Assembly (NCBI GenBank): GCA_016946835.1 | Contig: JACVTC010000127.1 | Span: forward strand, 467,940-531,939 | DNA length: 64,000 bases | Reading direction: 5' to 3' | From: Neocallimastix lanati (nom. inval.) | Lineage: Eukaryota > Neocallimastigomycota > Neocallimastigomycetes > Neocallimastigales > Neocallimastigaceae | Shown here: in pieces, positions 12,529-23,186 of the stretch | How the letters are laid out: every line of letters begins with the position of its first letter | How positions within the stretch are numbered: the stretch's first letter is position 1 | Translations under genes and position numbers: made by a program | The notes under the pieces: generated by a model | Databases searched by the model: none | What the model saw: only the letters and a program-made list of their open reading frames with translations | What the model was told of the DNA's origin: nothing

Positions 12529-15500
12529 TTAGATAAAAATGTTGTTTGTAAATTTTTGTATCTTTGGTCCATTTGAGTCCTTGGTTAATATGTCCGCTAG
12601 CATGTTTTCAGTATCAATATATTCTAATTTTACTTTCTTCTTTGCAATATTGTCCCTGTTGAAATGATATCTTACACTTATATGCTTTAATTTTGTATTT
12701 ATTTCTCCGTTCTCCATTATTTTCTTACTTGCTTGATTATCTGTATAGATTTTAACAGTTATCCATTTGTTTAAAATTTCTTTTATTATATTTCTAATCC
12801 ATAATATTTTCTTTATATTTTCGGAAGTGCTTATGTACTCTGCTTCAGCAGTAGACGTAGCAACACTTGTTTGTTTCTTGGACAACCAGCATATCGGACT
12901 TGTTCCCATAAGTATTATTCCTCCTGAGGTAGATTTTCTATCTTCCAAACAGCCGGCAAAGTCAGAGTCGGTATATGCAACAAGCTCCCCCTTTCCATTA
13001 TATTCTATCTTAAATTCTTTGGTACTATTAATATATTTTAGAATATTTATTATTTTGTTCCAATCCGATATAGTTGGATTTTCACATTTTCTTGAAGCTT
13101 TATTTACAGCGAAAGCTATGTCAGGTCTAGTACATTTCGAAAGGTATATTAAGGAACCTATTGCGCTTTTGTAGATTGTTTTATCGAAAGGTTTATTGTT
13201 TTCTGATATTTTATTATCACCAGTACATGGTGTTTTTCTTTTCTTTGTATTATCAATATTAAATTTATATAACATATTATTTATAAAATTTTTCTGTGAA
13301 ATAATATATGAATTATTTTCTTTCTTTACTTCAATTCCTAATATGTATTCAATTGGATCACATTTAGATATTTTAAATTTTGATTTTATTTTATTTATTA
13401 TTTGTTTAATGTATTCGTTTTCTCCAGCGATGACCATGTCGTCCACGTACAAGCCGATAATGCATTTTGTTATATTATTTTTTGTACATTTGAAAATACA
13501 TTGTTCGGATTTAATTTGAATGAACTCATTTTTTATTAGGAATTTTCTAATGGTATTATACCATTGTCTACCAGATTGCTTAAGGCCATACAAAGCTTTG
13601 TTGAGCTTCCAATATCCCCGCCCAAAGCGCGTATCGCCTTTAGGAATAGTAGTATAAATATCTTTATTAAGTGGAGCATTAAGGTAAGCGGCCTTTATAT
13701 CTAGCTGGAAAATATTCCACTTAAGAGCAGCAGAAATAGCGAATATTAATTTAAGACCATCAATGTTTAGAGTAGGAGAATAAGTTAATTCATAATCGAT
13801 TCCCCATTTTTGTTTAAATCCACGAGCAACTAAACGAGCTTTATATTTATAAATATTATTATTTGAATCACGTTTAGTGTTGAAAACCCATTTTGTGGTA
13901 ATGATGTTCTTGTTTTTAGGTACATTTTTAACAAAAGTCATAATATTATTAGAATAAAGGTTATTAAGTTCATCATTAATAGCCTCAATCCAGTTATTTT
14001 TGTCTTCACTGTTTATTGCTTCTTCATACGTATTAGGAATGTGACAAAATATAGAAGCAATAATAATGTCGTTGATTTGGTCTAGTTTTCTACGAGAACT
14101 AATATTAGTAGGTGCAGTCTCTTTATATTTTGGACTAAGTGGTCTTTTATGGATATTGCCATATTCTGTATTGGCTACAATGTCATCCATAATTTCATCT
14201 TTATTAAAATCAATAACACTTGATGCATCTATAAGAGATTTGTGGGCATAATTTTCTTTATTTACTATATTATTGTTGTTAAATTTATTATTTATTTCGT
14301 TATTATTAGTAAGTGAAATTTCGTCTGTTTTTTGAGAAATTTGGTTGGTTGAAGAATCGGTTATTAAAGGTAAATTCTGATTAAAATTATATGGAAGAGT
14401 TATATTTTTAAGATTTTCCATTACCGTATTTTTATTATCTGAAGGAATATTATTGATATCTATTGTAGGAGTGGAGAAATTATAGTTTTTCTTCATAGAG
14501 TCGCTGGATTTTGAATTTTGTTGAATTAATTTATTATTTTTCGATAAAAAATTTTTATTAATAAAATTTTGATCATTTTTTGGAAAATTTTTGATATTCA
14601 TTGATTTATTTGAATTATTAATAGATTTATGTGAATCATTATTGTTGTCATATGTAATATGTGATTCATTAGTTTTATTTGAAATTATTGAATTATTTGA
14701 AAATTTTTTGATATGATATGAATGTGATTTTGCTTCAGCCAATAGATTTTCTTGAATTTTTTCATCATTTTTTGAAAAATTTTTATTATTAAAATTTTTT
14801 TTCATATTATTATTATTTATTGTAAAATTCTGTAAATTTTGGCTTGATTTTTCATTATTTAAAAATATTTTATTTTTATCAAAATTTTCAAATTCGGTTA
14901 TTTTTTCTTTTCCTTTGTTCCTGCTGGAAGTTGAGGCGGCGTAAGCAGGATCTTCTGGTTTATATTTTTCAATAATGTTAGAATTAAAATTGGTATTCTT
15001 AGTATTATTTCTAAACTTTTTATTATAATTTTTATTTATTATTTCTAAATTTCTATTTATCTCATTCAAATAATTATTTTCAGAATTATTTTTGTCAACA
15101 TTGTTGAAATTGAATTTCAATTTAAATTCACAATTATTTTTATTTTTAATTTCAGGATTAATTTTAGAATTAATTTCAACATCTTTATTTAAATTATGGT
15201 TATTTTTCTGGTTTATATCTTTATTATCAAATTCTTGATTTTCTTCATTTAACGATATATTATTGACATGCTTATTTTTAATGTAATTACTTTTATGTTC
15301 TGTATTAGTAGTCCTTTCATTATTAATATTTTCATTTAAAATGTTTTCTTCATTTAAGATGTTTCTTCCATTAAAATTATTTTCATTGTTCATATTATTA
15401 TCTTCATTTATATTATTATCTTCATTTATATTATTATCTTCATTTATAATATTATCTTCTGGATTCATATCTTTTCTATTGTTGTCTTTCATAAATGAGA

Positions 15501-18171
15501 AGTAAGAGTCTTTATAATTGCTTGTTTCGTATTTGTGTTTACTAGGCTCTTCTTCAACGAATTCTACATCGTTAGTATAATGTATTTTATTATTTTCAAT
15601 ATCCATGATAATATATGAATATTTTTTATCATCAAATCCCAAGAATACGCCCTTCTTAGCATTTGGTAAAATTTTTGATTTGTGTTGTGTATCATCCCTG
15701 TAATAACACACACAACCAAAAGTTTTTAAATGTTTTAACTCTACCTTTTTGTTGTAAAATACTTCATTGGGTATTAAAAATTTATTTCCTGAATGGGGAA
15801 TTAAGTTATATATGTAGCATGCCTGTTTTATGGCGAAATTCCAAAAGTTTTCTGATAATTCTGCCCAATATAGAAGAGTTTTAGCTGAATTTCTAAGAGT
15901 TCTGTTTATTCTTTCAGCTTTTCCATTAACTTCAGGACAACCTGGGGGAGAATAGGTTTTTTCTATTCCATTTTCTTTACAGTATTTATTAACTGTTTTA
16001 TTTTTAAATTCCTTTCCTCCATCTGATTTAAATATTTTAATATTATATTCTTCAAATTGGTTATTTAAGTACTTGAAGAATTCCACAATTAATTCGGGAG
16101 CTTCGGCTTTAGATTTTAAAGTATATATCCATACTTTTCTTGAGAATTCATCCATGAATGTAATAAAGTATTTTTTATTATTGATAGATGAATTGTATGG
16201 ACCTGAAATGTCTGAATGTATTATTTCCAATATTTTCGTAGCTTTCGGTATTTTTCCTCCGTGTGATTTTCTTGACATTTTAGCTACTTTACATTCTATG
16301 CATTTAGGAGTTTTTATTTGGTGTAAACTTAGATATTTGTTTATGTTTTCTAGGTAATAATGACCTAGTCTTCTATGCCAAATTTCAAGGCTTTTTTCAT
16401 CAACTTCGTTTAAAGCCATAATATTTTTATCCTTTTCTTCAAAGTTTTTATTAGTCTTGTAAGTATTTACTAAGAATTGATTATCATTTGTAGAATAATA
16501 AGTTCCTATATATACATTATTTGGACCCCATAAGTTAAATCTACCACGTGTATAATCATCAGTGTCAATAATGACTCTATATCCTATTTTGGCCAGTTCT
16601 ATTCCACTAATAAGATTTTTAGTTGCAGATTTTGAATATAATACCTTGTCTAGTCGTACATATATTCCATTAATGTAACATTCGTAAGTACCATATCCTT
16701 CGAAGCTACACATTGTCCCATTGGCACATCTTAACTTTATTTTGCAGTGAATAAAATTATTTAGCAAATTAAAATCATTAGTTATATGTTCTCCAGCACC
16801 AGTATCATATAACCATTCACTAGTCTTATCATTTTCTTCATAATAATTGATGTTGTTTACATATAATTCCTCTTTTTTATTAGGAATTGTTATCTCCTTT
16901 GGAATAATAGAACTATCATTCACGTATTCAATTAATCCAGAAAATTTAACCTTATTGTTAATGTTTATTTCTTCTTGTTTTTCTATCAGTGCCCTTGCGT
17001 CTTCAAAATCAAAATTATCGTCATAACTACTGGCACTGTCTGGATCAGAAATTTTACTTATTAAATGTAAAGACTTCTTTGGATGATCATTTAATGTGGT
17101 CTTTACTTGAAGCTTTTCTTGCCTCCCTTTATTATGATTTGACTTCGTCTTCATATTATATATGCAGTTTCTGGTAGAGTGTCCTTTAACTTCACAAATG
17201 TGACAATATGATTTATTATTATTGTCTTTGTTACTATTATCTTTATTATTATTGTTATATTGGTTACCATTTTGCTTTCCTCTTTTCTTAGAGTTAGAGC
17301 CTTTGTTATTATGGTTGTTGTGTTCATTTTTCTTTGAGGAATTACTAGTTCTTCTTCCTCTACTGATAAAATCTAGGTCCATTGGATCATCTTTTTCAAT
17401 GGTTTTGTTATCTTCCCAATTTTCTAGGTAAGATTTTGCATAAATAAAACTTTTGAGATTATTAATATATACATTAGGGTCACTATTCAAATTAATTTGA
17501 ATGATATTTTTATAATCATCCGGTAGTACGTTATAGAGATATTTTAATTTTTCCTTATCAGTGATCTCCACATGTTGTTCTTCCATATCATCGAAAGTTT
17601 CTTTCATAAGTTCTAGCTTTTCGATGATTTGATTTCTATCTCTGGCTTTAATACTTCTTAATCTTTTAAGCCAGTATTCCATATCAGCATTTGAATTTCC
17701 ATATTTTGATTTGAGTCTTTCCATTATACGGAAACCATTATTAAGTCTGCTGATTTCTCTTAAAACAGAATCATCAACATTCTTACTGATCATGAGTATC
17801 ATGTCAGCATCGATCCTTTCTGCTTCCTCAACTAATCTGATATGATTAAGAGGATTACCAAAAAAGTTAGTTAGCTGAGTATTGATATCAACATTATTGT
17901 TTCGATTAACCTCAGCATTATTGTTTCGAATAGGTTCGGCATGAGCTTGCGGTAACATTTTGGTAATTAATTTAGTAATTACCTTGTTGATAACATCGTT
18001 GACATTGGGGTTGTAATTAAAACCTACATCATTAAGTTTTCCAATGACGTCGACTTCCATGAATTCCTTAATACCTTGACGTTTAGCGGCATTGTCAATA
18101 AGGAATTTCCACTCATTAAAGTTGGATTTTCTATGGAGGCGTTGGTCCTTAGCTAAGTTAAAGTCTTGCAT
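12529..18171 (-). CDS. Element A gag-pol polyprotein (Ty1/copia)
   Basis: Single 1880-residue frame from an ATG 75 bp inside the 5' LTR. Order is gag; CCHC zinc knuckle (about residue 330, CHICEVKGHSTRNC); aspartic protease (about 457, DTGAG); integrase with HHCC finger (from about 600, HRRLGH) and catalytic core; a very Asn-rich spacer (about 897-1370); reverse transcriptase (LDIKAAYLNAP, YVDD at about 1575); RNase H (YTDSDFAG about 1735, then STAEAEY). Integrase before RT is diagnostic of Ty1/copia. The product would form cytoplasmic particles and reverse-transcribe the element RNA. The spacer of almost 500 residues is far longer than the usual copia linker and has drifted toward poly-Asn, as expected from the base composition. 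The frame appears intact. Confidence 0.93.
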   Translation of the reverse strand: MQDFNLAKDQRLHRKSNFNEWKFLIDNAAKRQGIKEFMEVDVIGKLNDVGFNYNPNVNDVINKVITKLITKMLPQAHAEPIRNNNAEVNRNNNVDINTQLTNFFGNPLNHIRLVEEAERIDADMILMISKNVDDSVLREISRLNNGFRIMERLKSKYGNSNADMEYWLKRLRSIKARDRNQIIEKLELMKETFDDMEEQHVEITDKEKLKYLYNVLPDDYKNIIQINLNSDPNVYINNLKSFIYAKSYLENWEDNKTIEKDDPMDLDFISRGRRTSNSSKKNEHNNHNNKGSNSKKRGKQNGNQYNNNNKDNSNKDNNNKSYCHICEVKGHSTRNCIYNMKTKSNHNKGRQEKLQVKTTLNDHPKKSLHLISKISDPDSASSYDDNFDFEDARALIEKQEEININNKVKFSGLIEYVNDSSIIPKEITIPNKKEELYVNNINYYEENDKTSEWLYDTGAGEHITNDFNLLNNFIHCKIKLRCANGTMCSFEGYGTYECYINGIYVRLDKVLYSKSATKNLISGIELAKIGYRVIIDTDDYTRGRFNLWGPNNVYIGTYYSTNDNQFLVNTYKTNKNFEEKDKNIMALNEVDEKSLEIWHRRLGHYYLENINKYLSLHQIKTPKCIECKVAKMSRKSHGGKIPKATKILEIIHSDISGPYNSSINNKKYFITFMDEFSRKVWIYTLKSKAEAPELIVEFFKYLNNQFEEYNIKIFKSDGGKEFKNKTVNKYCKENGIEKTYSPPGCPEVNGKAERINRTLRNSAKTLLYWAELSENFWNFAIKQACYIYNLIPHSGNKFLIPNEVFYNKKVELKHLKTFGCVCYYRDDTQHKSKILPNAKKGVFLGFDDKKYSYIIMDIENNKIHYTNDVEFVEEEPSKHKYETSNYKDSYFSFMKDNNRKDMNPEDNIINEDNNINEDNNINEDNNMNNENNFNGRNILNEENILNENINNERTTNTEHKSNYIKNKHVNNISLNEENQEFDNKDINQKNNHNLNKDVEINSKINPEIKNKNNCEFKLKFNFNNVDKNNSENNYLNEINRNLEIINKNYNKKFRNNTKNTNFNSNIIEKYKPEDPAYAASTSSRNKGKEKITEFENFDKNKIFLNNEKSSQNLQNFTINNNNMKKNFNNKNFSKNDEKIQENLLAEAKSHSYHIKKFSNNSIISNKTNESHITYDNNNDSHKSINNSNKSMNIKNFPKNDQNFINKNFLSKNNKLIQQNSKSSDSMKKNYNFSTPTIDINNIPSDNKNTVMENLKNITLPYNFNQNLPLITDSSTNQISQKTDEISLTNNNEINNKFNNNNIVNKENYAHKSLIDASSVIDFNKDEIMDDIVANTEYGNIHKRPLSPKYKETAPTNISSRRKLDQINDIIIASIFCHIPNTYEEAINSEDKNNWIEAINDELNNLYSNNIMTFVKNVPKNKNIITTKWVFNTKRDSNNNIYKYKARLVARGFKQKWGIDYELTYSPTLNIDGLKLIFAISAALKWNIFQLDIKAAYLNAPLNKDIYTTIPKGDTRFGRGYWKLNKALYGLKQSGRQWYNTIRKFLIKNEFIQIKSEQCIFKCTKNNITKCIIGLYVDDMVIAGENEYIKQIINKIKSKFKISKCDPIEYILGIEVKKENNSYIISQKNFINNMLYKFNIDNTKKRKTPCTGDNKISENNKPFDKTIYKSAIGSLIYLSKCTRPDIAFAVNKASRKCENPTISDWNKIINILKYINSTKEFKIEYNGKGELVAYTDSDFAGCLEDRKSTSGGIILMGTSPICWLSKKQTSVATSTAEAEYISTSENIKKILWIRNIIKEILNKWITVKIYTDNQASKKIMENGEINTKLKHISVRYHFNRDNIAKKKVKLEYIDTENMLADILTKDSNGPKIQKFTNNIFI

Positions 18172-18230
18172 GATTTCGGAGCGGTGAAGCGAATTAATTA
18201 AGTACTTTTAATAATAAATAATATGAGTCA

Positions 18231-18246
18231 ACTGAGACTCTTAATC
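18231..18246 (-). other. Element A primer-binding site (matches the tRNA-Lys(CUU) anticodon arm)
   Basis: The window strand reads ACTGAGACTCTTAATC directly against the 5' LTR. This matches the anticodon stem-loop typical of eukaryotic tRNA-Lys(CUU) (TGAGACTCTTAATC), so the element RNA would pair with a tRNA cut in or just after its anticodon loop. Priming by a 5' half tRNA is known for Drosophila copia with initiator tRNA-Met. Identity of the primer here is inferred. Confidence 0.6.
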
Positions 18247-18566
18247 TGTTAGCTTTATTAAATTTAGATCTATAATAATATTCCTTATGGAATATGGTAT
18301 ACAAGGGAAATAAGTGTATGATCTATCTTTCGGCTTTAAATAAGTAATAAAGTCACATGTTACAACATGCGTTTTCCATAACATAAAATAAATTAAAAAT
18401 TAATTAAATAAATATTAAAAGATAATTAACATAGATTTATACAAGACGATAGATCATAATACATTTAAGTAATCATTAAATATAAATAAATAAATACACA
18501 TAAATATAAATAAATACTATAAATAAATAAATTAAATATATAGTTAAATTATGAGTGCAGTCAACA
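18247..18566 (-). repeat. Element A 5' LTR
   Basis: 320-bp direct repeat matching 12189-12508 with no difference seen. It carries the promoter for the element, transcribing leftwards. Confidence 0.95.

Positions 18567-18631
<65 letters not shown>
18567..18631. repeat. (ATT)n tract between elements A and B
   Basis: 65 bp of ATT repeats joining the outer LTR ends of the two copia elements. The same repeat flanks A on its left (12165-12188) and B on its right (37333-37396). Confidence 0.9.
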
Positions 18632-18632
<1 letters not shown>

Positions 18633-18872
18633 GTTTAATATTTATTTATTAATAATTAGATATATAACGCAAGTGTTATATAAATGGTTAACAAAGATTT
18701 AAAGTACAGATAAAATTACATGTTTTTATATTTAATTGTGGCTTGTTCTAGATACATACTAATTTATATTTTAATTTGTAATTACAATATATTTAATATA
18801 ATTTAATTTAATATTTTATTAAACTTAAGCTAGACTATAACTTTATATTAATAAAATTAACATACGTTAACA
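18632..18872 (-). repeat. Element B 3' LTR
   Basis: 241-bp direct repeat of 37092-37332. Termini on the element strand are TGTTAACG and TTAAACA. Confidence 0.92.
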
Positions 18873-19954
18873 CTCCCCCTCAAATTAGATTTTTTAATAT
18901 TAAAAATCTTATTTGCAAATATACTCATTTTTGTACCATTAACATCTTTAGTGAGAGCGTCAGCTAACATTTCTTTTGTATCTTTGTATTCTAATTTTAC
19001 TTTTCTTTTTACTATATTATCTCTATTAAAATGAAATCTAATATCTATGTGTTTTAATTTTGTATTGATTTCACCATTTTCAATAGTTATTTTACTTGCT
19101 AAATTATCTGTGAAAATGGTAATTGTTTTATTATAATTTATTAATTCTTTTAAAATATTTCTGATCCATAGAATTTTTTTAATATTTTCGGATGTGCTAA
19201 TGTATTCTGCTTCTGCTGTAGACGTAGCTACACATGTTTGTTTTTTAGAAATCCAGCATATGGGACTGTTTCCCATAAGTATTATTCCACCAGACGTAGA
19301 TTTCCTGTCATTTAGATCACCTCCAAAATCGGCATCAGTGTATGCTATTATTTCCCCTTGTCCATTATATACAATTTTATAATCTTTAGTACTATTTATA
19401 TATCTGAAAATATTTGTTATTTTATTCCAGTCTGATATTGTGGGTTTTTCTGATTTTCTGGCAGCCTTGTTCACGGAGAATGCGATATCTGGCCTTGTGC
19501 ATTTTGATAGATATATTAAGGAACCTATAGCACTCTTGTAGATTGTTTTATTGAAAGGTTTATTATTTTCAGAGATAGTGTTGTCTCCTGTGCATGGTGT
19601 TTTTCTTTTTCTCATTTCTTTTATATTAAATTTGTCTAACATATTATTTATAAAACTATTTTGTGATATAATATATTTATTCATTTGTTTTTCAATTTTT
19701 ATGCCAAGTATGAATTCGGCTGGTCCACAATTTGATATTTTAAATTTTTCTTTAATTTTTGTAATTATATTTTGTATTTCTTTGTCTTCACCAGTTATGA
19801 TCATATCGTCTACATATAAACCTATGATGCATTTGGTTTTATTATTCTTTGAATATTTAAATATACACTTTTCAGATTTTATTTGTTTAAATCCATTTTT
19901 ATTTAAAAATTTTGTAATCGTTTGGTTCCATTGCCTACCGGATTGTTTTAATCC
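18873..19954 (-). pseudogene. Element B pol, C-terminal section (RT end and RNase H)
   Basis: The part of B on the left side of inserted element C. It contains the end of the copia reverse transcriptase, including a YVDD-type site, and RNase H (YTDADFGG, STAEAEYIS). It aligns well with the corresponding part of element A and ends next to the polypurine tract GAGGGGGAG (18873-18881). It is a fossil piece of one split gene. Confidence 0.9.
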
Positions 19955-19959
19955 GTATA

Positions 19960-22900
19960 TATAACAGAATCAATAATTACAATTATTTTATTATGTCAAA
20001 GTTTTTAGATAATTTGGTCTTAACGATTAGGTCAAGATGCCAAATTATAGTAATTAATTAATAATTTAATTTTATTCTTATTTAAAACATATTGTTATTA
20101 GTAAATTTTATGAATAAGTTTTTTATTTAAAATATAAATTTTATTTAATCTTAATAATATTTTATTACATTATTATTTTATATAATTATTACTATAATTT
20201 AAATTACAATAATCCTACAAAGGATTAATCAAAAGATTTAAACATGTATTTATATAAAATAATTAATTATTAAAATATTAATTATTAATATGAATATGCA
20301 ATAATATTAATATAAGTTTGATATTGATGATGTAAAATAAGATAATATAAATATTTAATATAAATAAAATATAAGAATATAATAACTAAATATTATATTT
20401 TATAATTAAAATATAATATGTAGAAATTAATTTAATGACAATCACGTGTTTACATTATTTAATATATATTAATTTCAATATGTTAATAATATTTAGTAAT
20501 TAGTTGGCCTAGACTAATTCCTAAATATTTTAATAAAGTTAATTTAATAATAATTATTATATTATTATTTATTAATAATATAATAATTAATTAAAGTATA
20601 CGATATTTTTATAATCGTATACTTTTATGGGACTTGCAATATTTTATTTGAGGAAAATTAATATATTCTAATAAAACAATTAATAATTTTAACACAATAA
20701 TTATATTAAATAAAACTTAAATATTTTATTATTATTTATTTAATACTTTATTTATAATTATTTAAATTTTACATTAATTACATTTTTAACATTACTTTTA
20801 TTATTTTATTTTACTAATTATTACTAACTAAAAATCTCAATTAAGGCCTCTCTCTAAGACCATTTAATTATATTTATTTTCTCTATCTCTAAAATATTAT
20901 TATTATTTTTTTTTAATAATTCTTATTTTAATTTATTTATTTTTAATTTTTTTTTTATTGTTTATTATTATTTTAAACTATATAATTTTTATTTTAACCT
21001 TAATTAAATTTTATTTTATTATTTTTCTAAATTTATTGATTTTTATATTTATTTATTCATCCCGTATCAAGACCTCCCTGCTGAAATTAGACTTCGTCCC
21101 CTGAAGTCTCTGGAAAAAAACATTTTAATTATTTATTTTTATTTAATTATTTATTTTTATTCATATATTTATTAACATGAATTTTTGAAATTTCGAAATT
21201 TCGAAATTTTAAAATTTTGAATTTTGAAATGTTAAATTTTAAAATGTAAAATTTTGAAATTATAAATTTTGAATTGCAAATTTTTTTTTTTTTTTTTTTT
21301 TTTTTTGTAATTACGTTCAACTGTTTTCGTGTCTTTCCTGTTATTACTAATTTTAATAATTAATATTTTAATAATGATATTTATGCATTTATCATTTTCC
21401 CTTTTTACTTTTCTTTTTTCTTTTCTTACTTTTTTACTAATATTTTTAATTGGTTTCTTTTCCAATTTTATTTCTCTTACTTCAACAATTTTTAATTTCT
21501 CCTCAAGTTTAAAATTTATTTTTTTAGTTGAAATTGTATAAATATTATTATATTCCAAGAACACGTTTTTCATTATTATTTCTCTTGAAATGTCATCAAT
21601 TCCTTTAATAATATTATTCATTATTCCGTTAATTTTTTTATATCCAATAATATCTTCTAAAATATTTGATTTAGAATTCATTTTGGCTTAGTATTTACTT
21701 TCTTATTTATTTACTAAAGGCGCATTTAATTAATAAAATATAGTTAATAAATTTTTTTTATAATAAAGATAATAGAAACTGATTAATACAATTATATAAT
21801 TAATATACAATCTTATAATAATTCATCAATATTATTATTTATCTCCCTCCTATAAACTAATAATAATTGATAATTATCTCAAAGATTTATATTCTCTTAT
21901 TAATTCGTTTAATCAATTAAACTATTTTTTTTTTATTATATTAAAAATACTATTAAAATATAATTTTATATTAATATGCCTTTTATAATAATATATCAAA
22001 TATTATTATTTATATTATTACAAATAATAAGAATTAATTTTTTTTTTTTTTTTTTTTAATATATATATAAAATTTATTTTTAAAAATTATTTATTATTAT
22101 TATTTTCATATTAATTTCCAATATTGCAACGCCCGGATTCTCCACCATTTTTGGTACGTGTTATTGTACCTTGGGCTTTTTTGACACTACTCTAGTTAAG
22201 ATAAATTATTCTAAATTGAATAAACACATAAATTAATAACTTTTATTTATTTATTATTAAAATATTTTTTTTTATTATTATTTTATTAATATTTTTTTTA
22301 TTTATTATATTACTTAATTATACATTATTTTAATTACTACATTTTTATTATAATCTAACTAACTATATATTTTTATTTCTTATTATATCTCCATTCTACA
22401 CTACATTTTTTTATATTTTTGTCCTATTTATATTTTTTTTTTCTTTCTTTTCTTTCTGATCTCTCTCCCCTTATAATTATTTTCTTATTTACATCTTTTT
22501 ATATTCTTTTTTATCTAATTTAAGGTTATAATTGTTTATTTTTTTAAAAATTTATATATTTAATCTTATAACTTTATTTTCAAATTTATTGCTTATTTCA
22601 TAGTTATCAGGGCGTCCCGTACCAACAAATAATTAAATTTAAAAAATATTATTTCTGGTATAGTAGTTAGTAACTAATACCATGAATCAAACTACTTAGG
22701 GTTCGATTATTATTTTATAGTTTTATTCTAAAAAATATCTAGAAGATTCTTTATAGTTCAAGAAATTACTAGAATTTCTTGATAATTCTTGTGTTTAATT
22801 AATTAAAATTTATTCTATTAAATTCTTAATTCTATTGTTTTCTATTTTTTCTAAATTTTTCGATTTTTAAGAACTTTTTAGAAACTTTTACTTTTATTTT

Positions 22901-23186
22901 TTAATAACTTTAACTTTTGAAAAAAATATAAATATGAGTAAAATTCTTATTAACAAATATTCTTTTCTTTGTGTTTTTTATTTTAATTTTTTAGTTAAAA
23001 AAAAACTTAATTTTTTAAAAAAAAAACTTTTTTTAATATTAATACTATATAAACCCTTGCGGCCTATAGTATTATAATAAATATAATTAATAAAATAATT
23101 ATAATAAAAGAAAAAAAAATAAATAAAAAATAAAATAATTTTTGTTTTTTTGAGTGTTATTATATTTATTATAATATTTTGTTATA
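19960..23186 (+). repeat. Element C 5' LTR (about 3.2 kb)
   Basis: Starts TATAACAG, ends TTTGTTATA. The last 540 bp (about 22640-23186) match 31675-32222 closely and hold a TATA box in CTATATAAACCCTTGCGG (about 23046-23063), the likely promoter. The core (about 20000-22620) contains a lysine-rich reverse reading frame (21681-21232) and a sequence resembling another element's primer-binding site (22130-22147), suggesting a remnant of a different element inside the LTR. Confidence 0.8.

Larger units (their letters stand above)
12189..18566 (-). mobile_element. Ty1/copia LTR retrotransposon A, apparently whole
   Basis: A 6.4-kb element with 320-bp LTRs at 12189-12508 and 18247-18566 that look identical by eye, TG...CA termini, a polypurine tract next to the 3' LTR, a primer-binding site abutting the 5' LTR, and one long open frame between them. 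It looks whole with no obvious break and is therefore a very recent insertion. It sits in an (ATT)n tract on both sides, so the target-site duplication cannot be resolved. Element B lies 65 bp away in the same orientation. Confidence 0.95.

Noticed and set aside
12767-17431. Many plus-strand open frames across element A
   Set aside because: They are antisense shadows of the copia polyprotein; the copia motifs are all on the minus strand.
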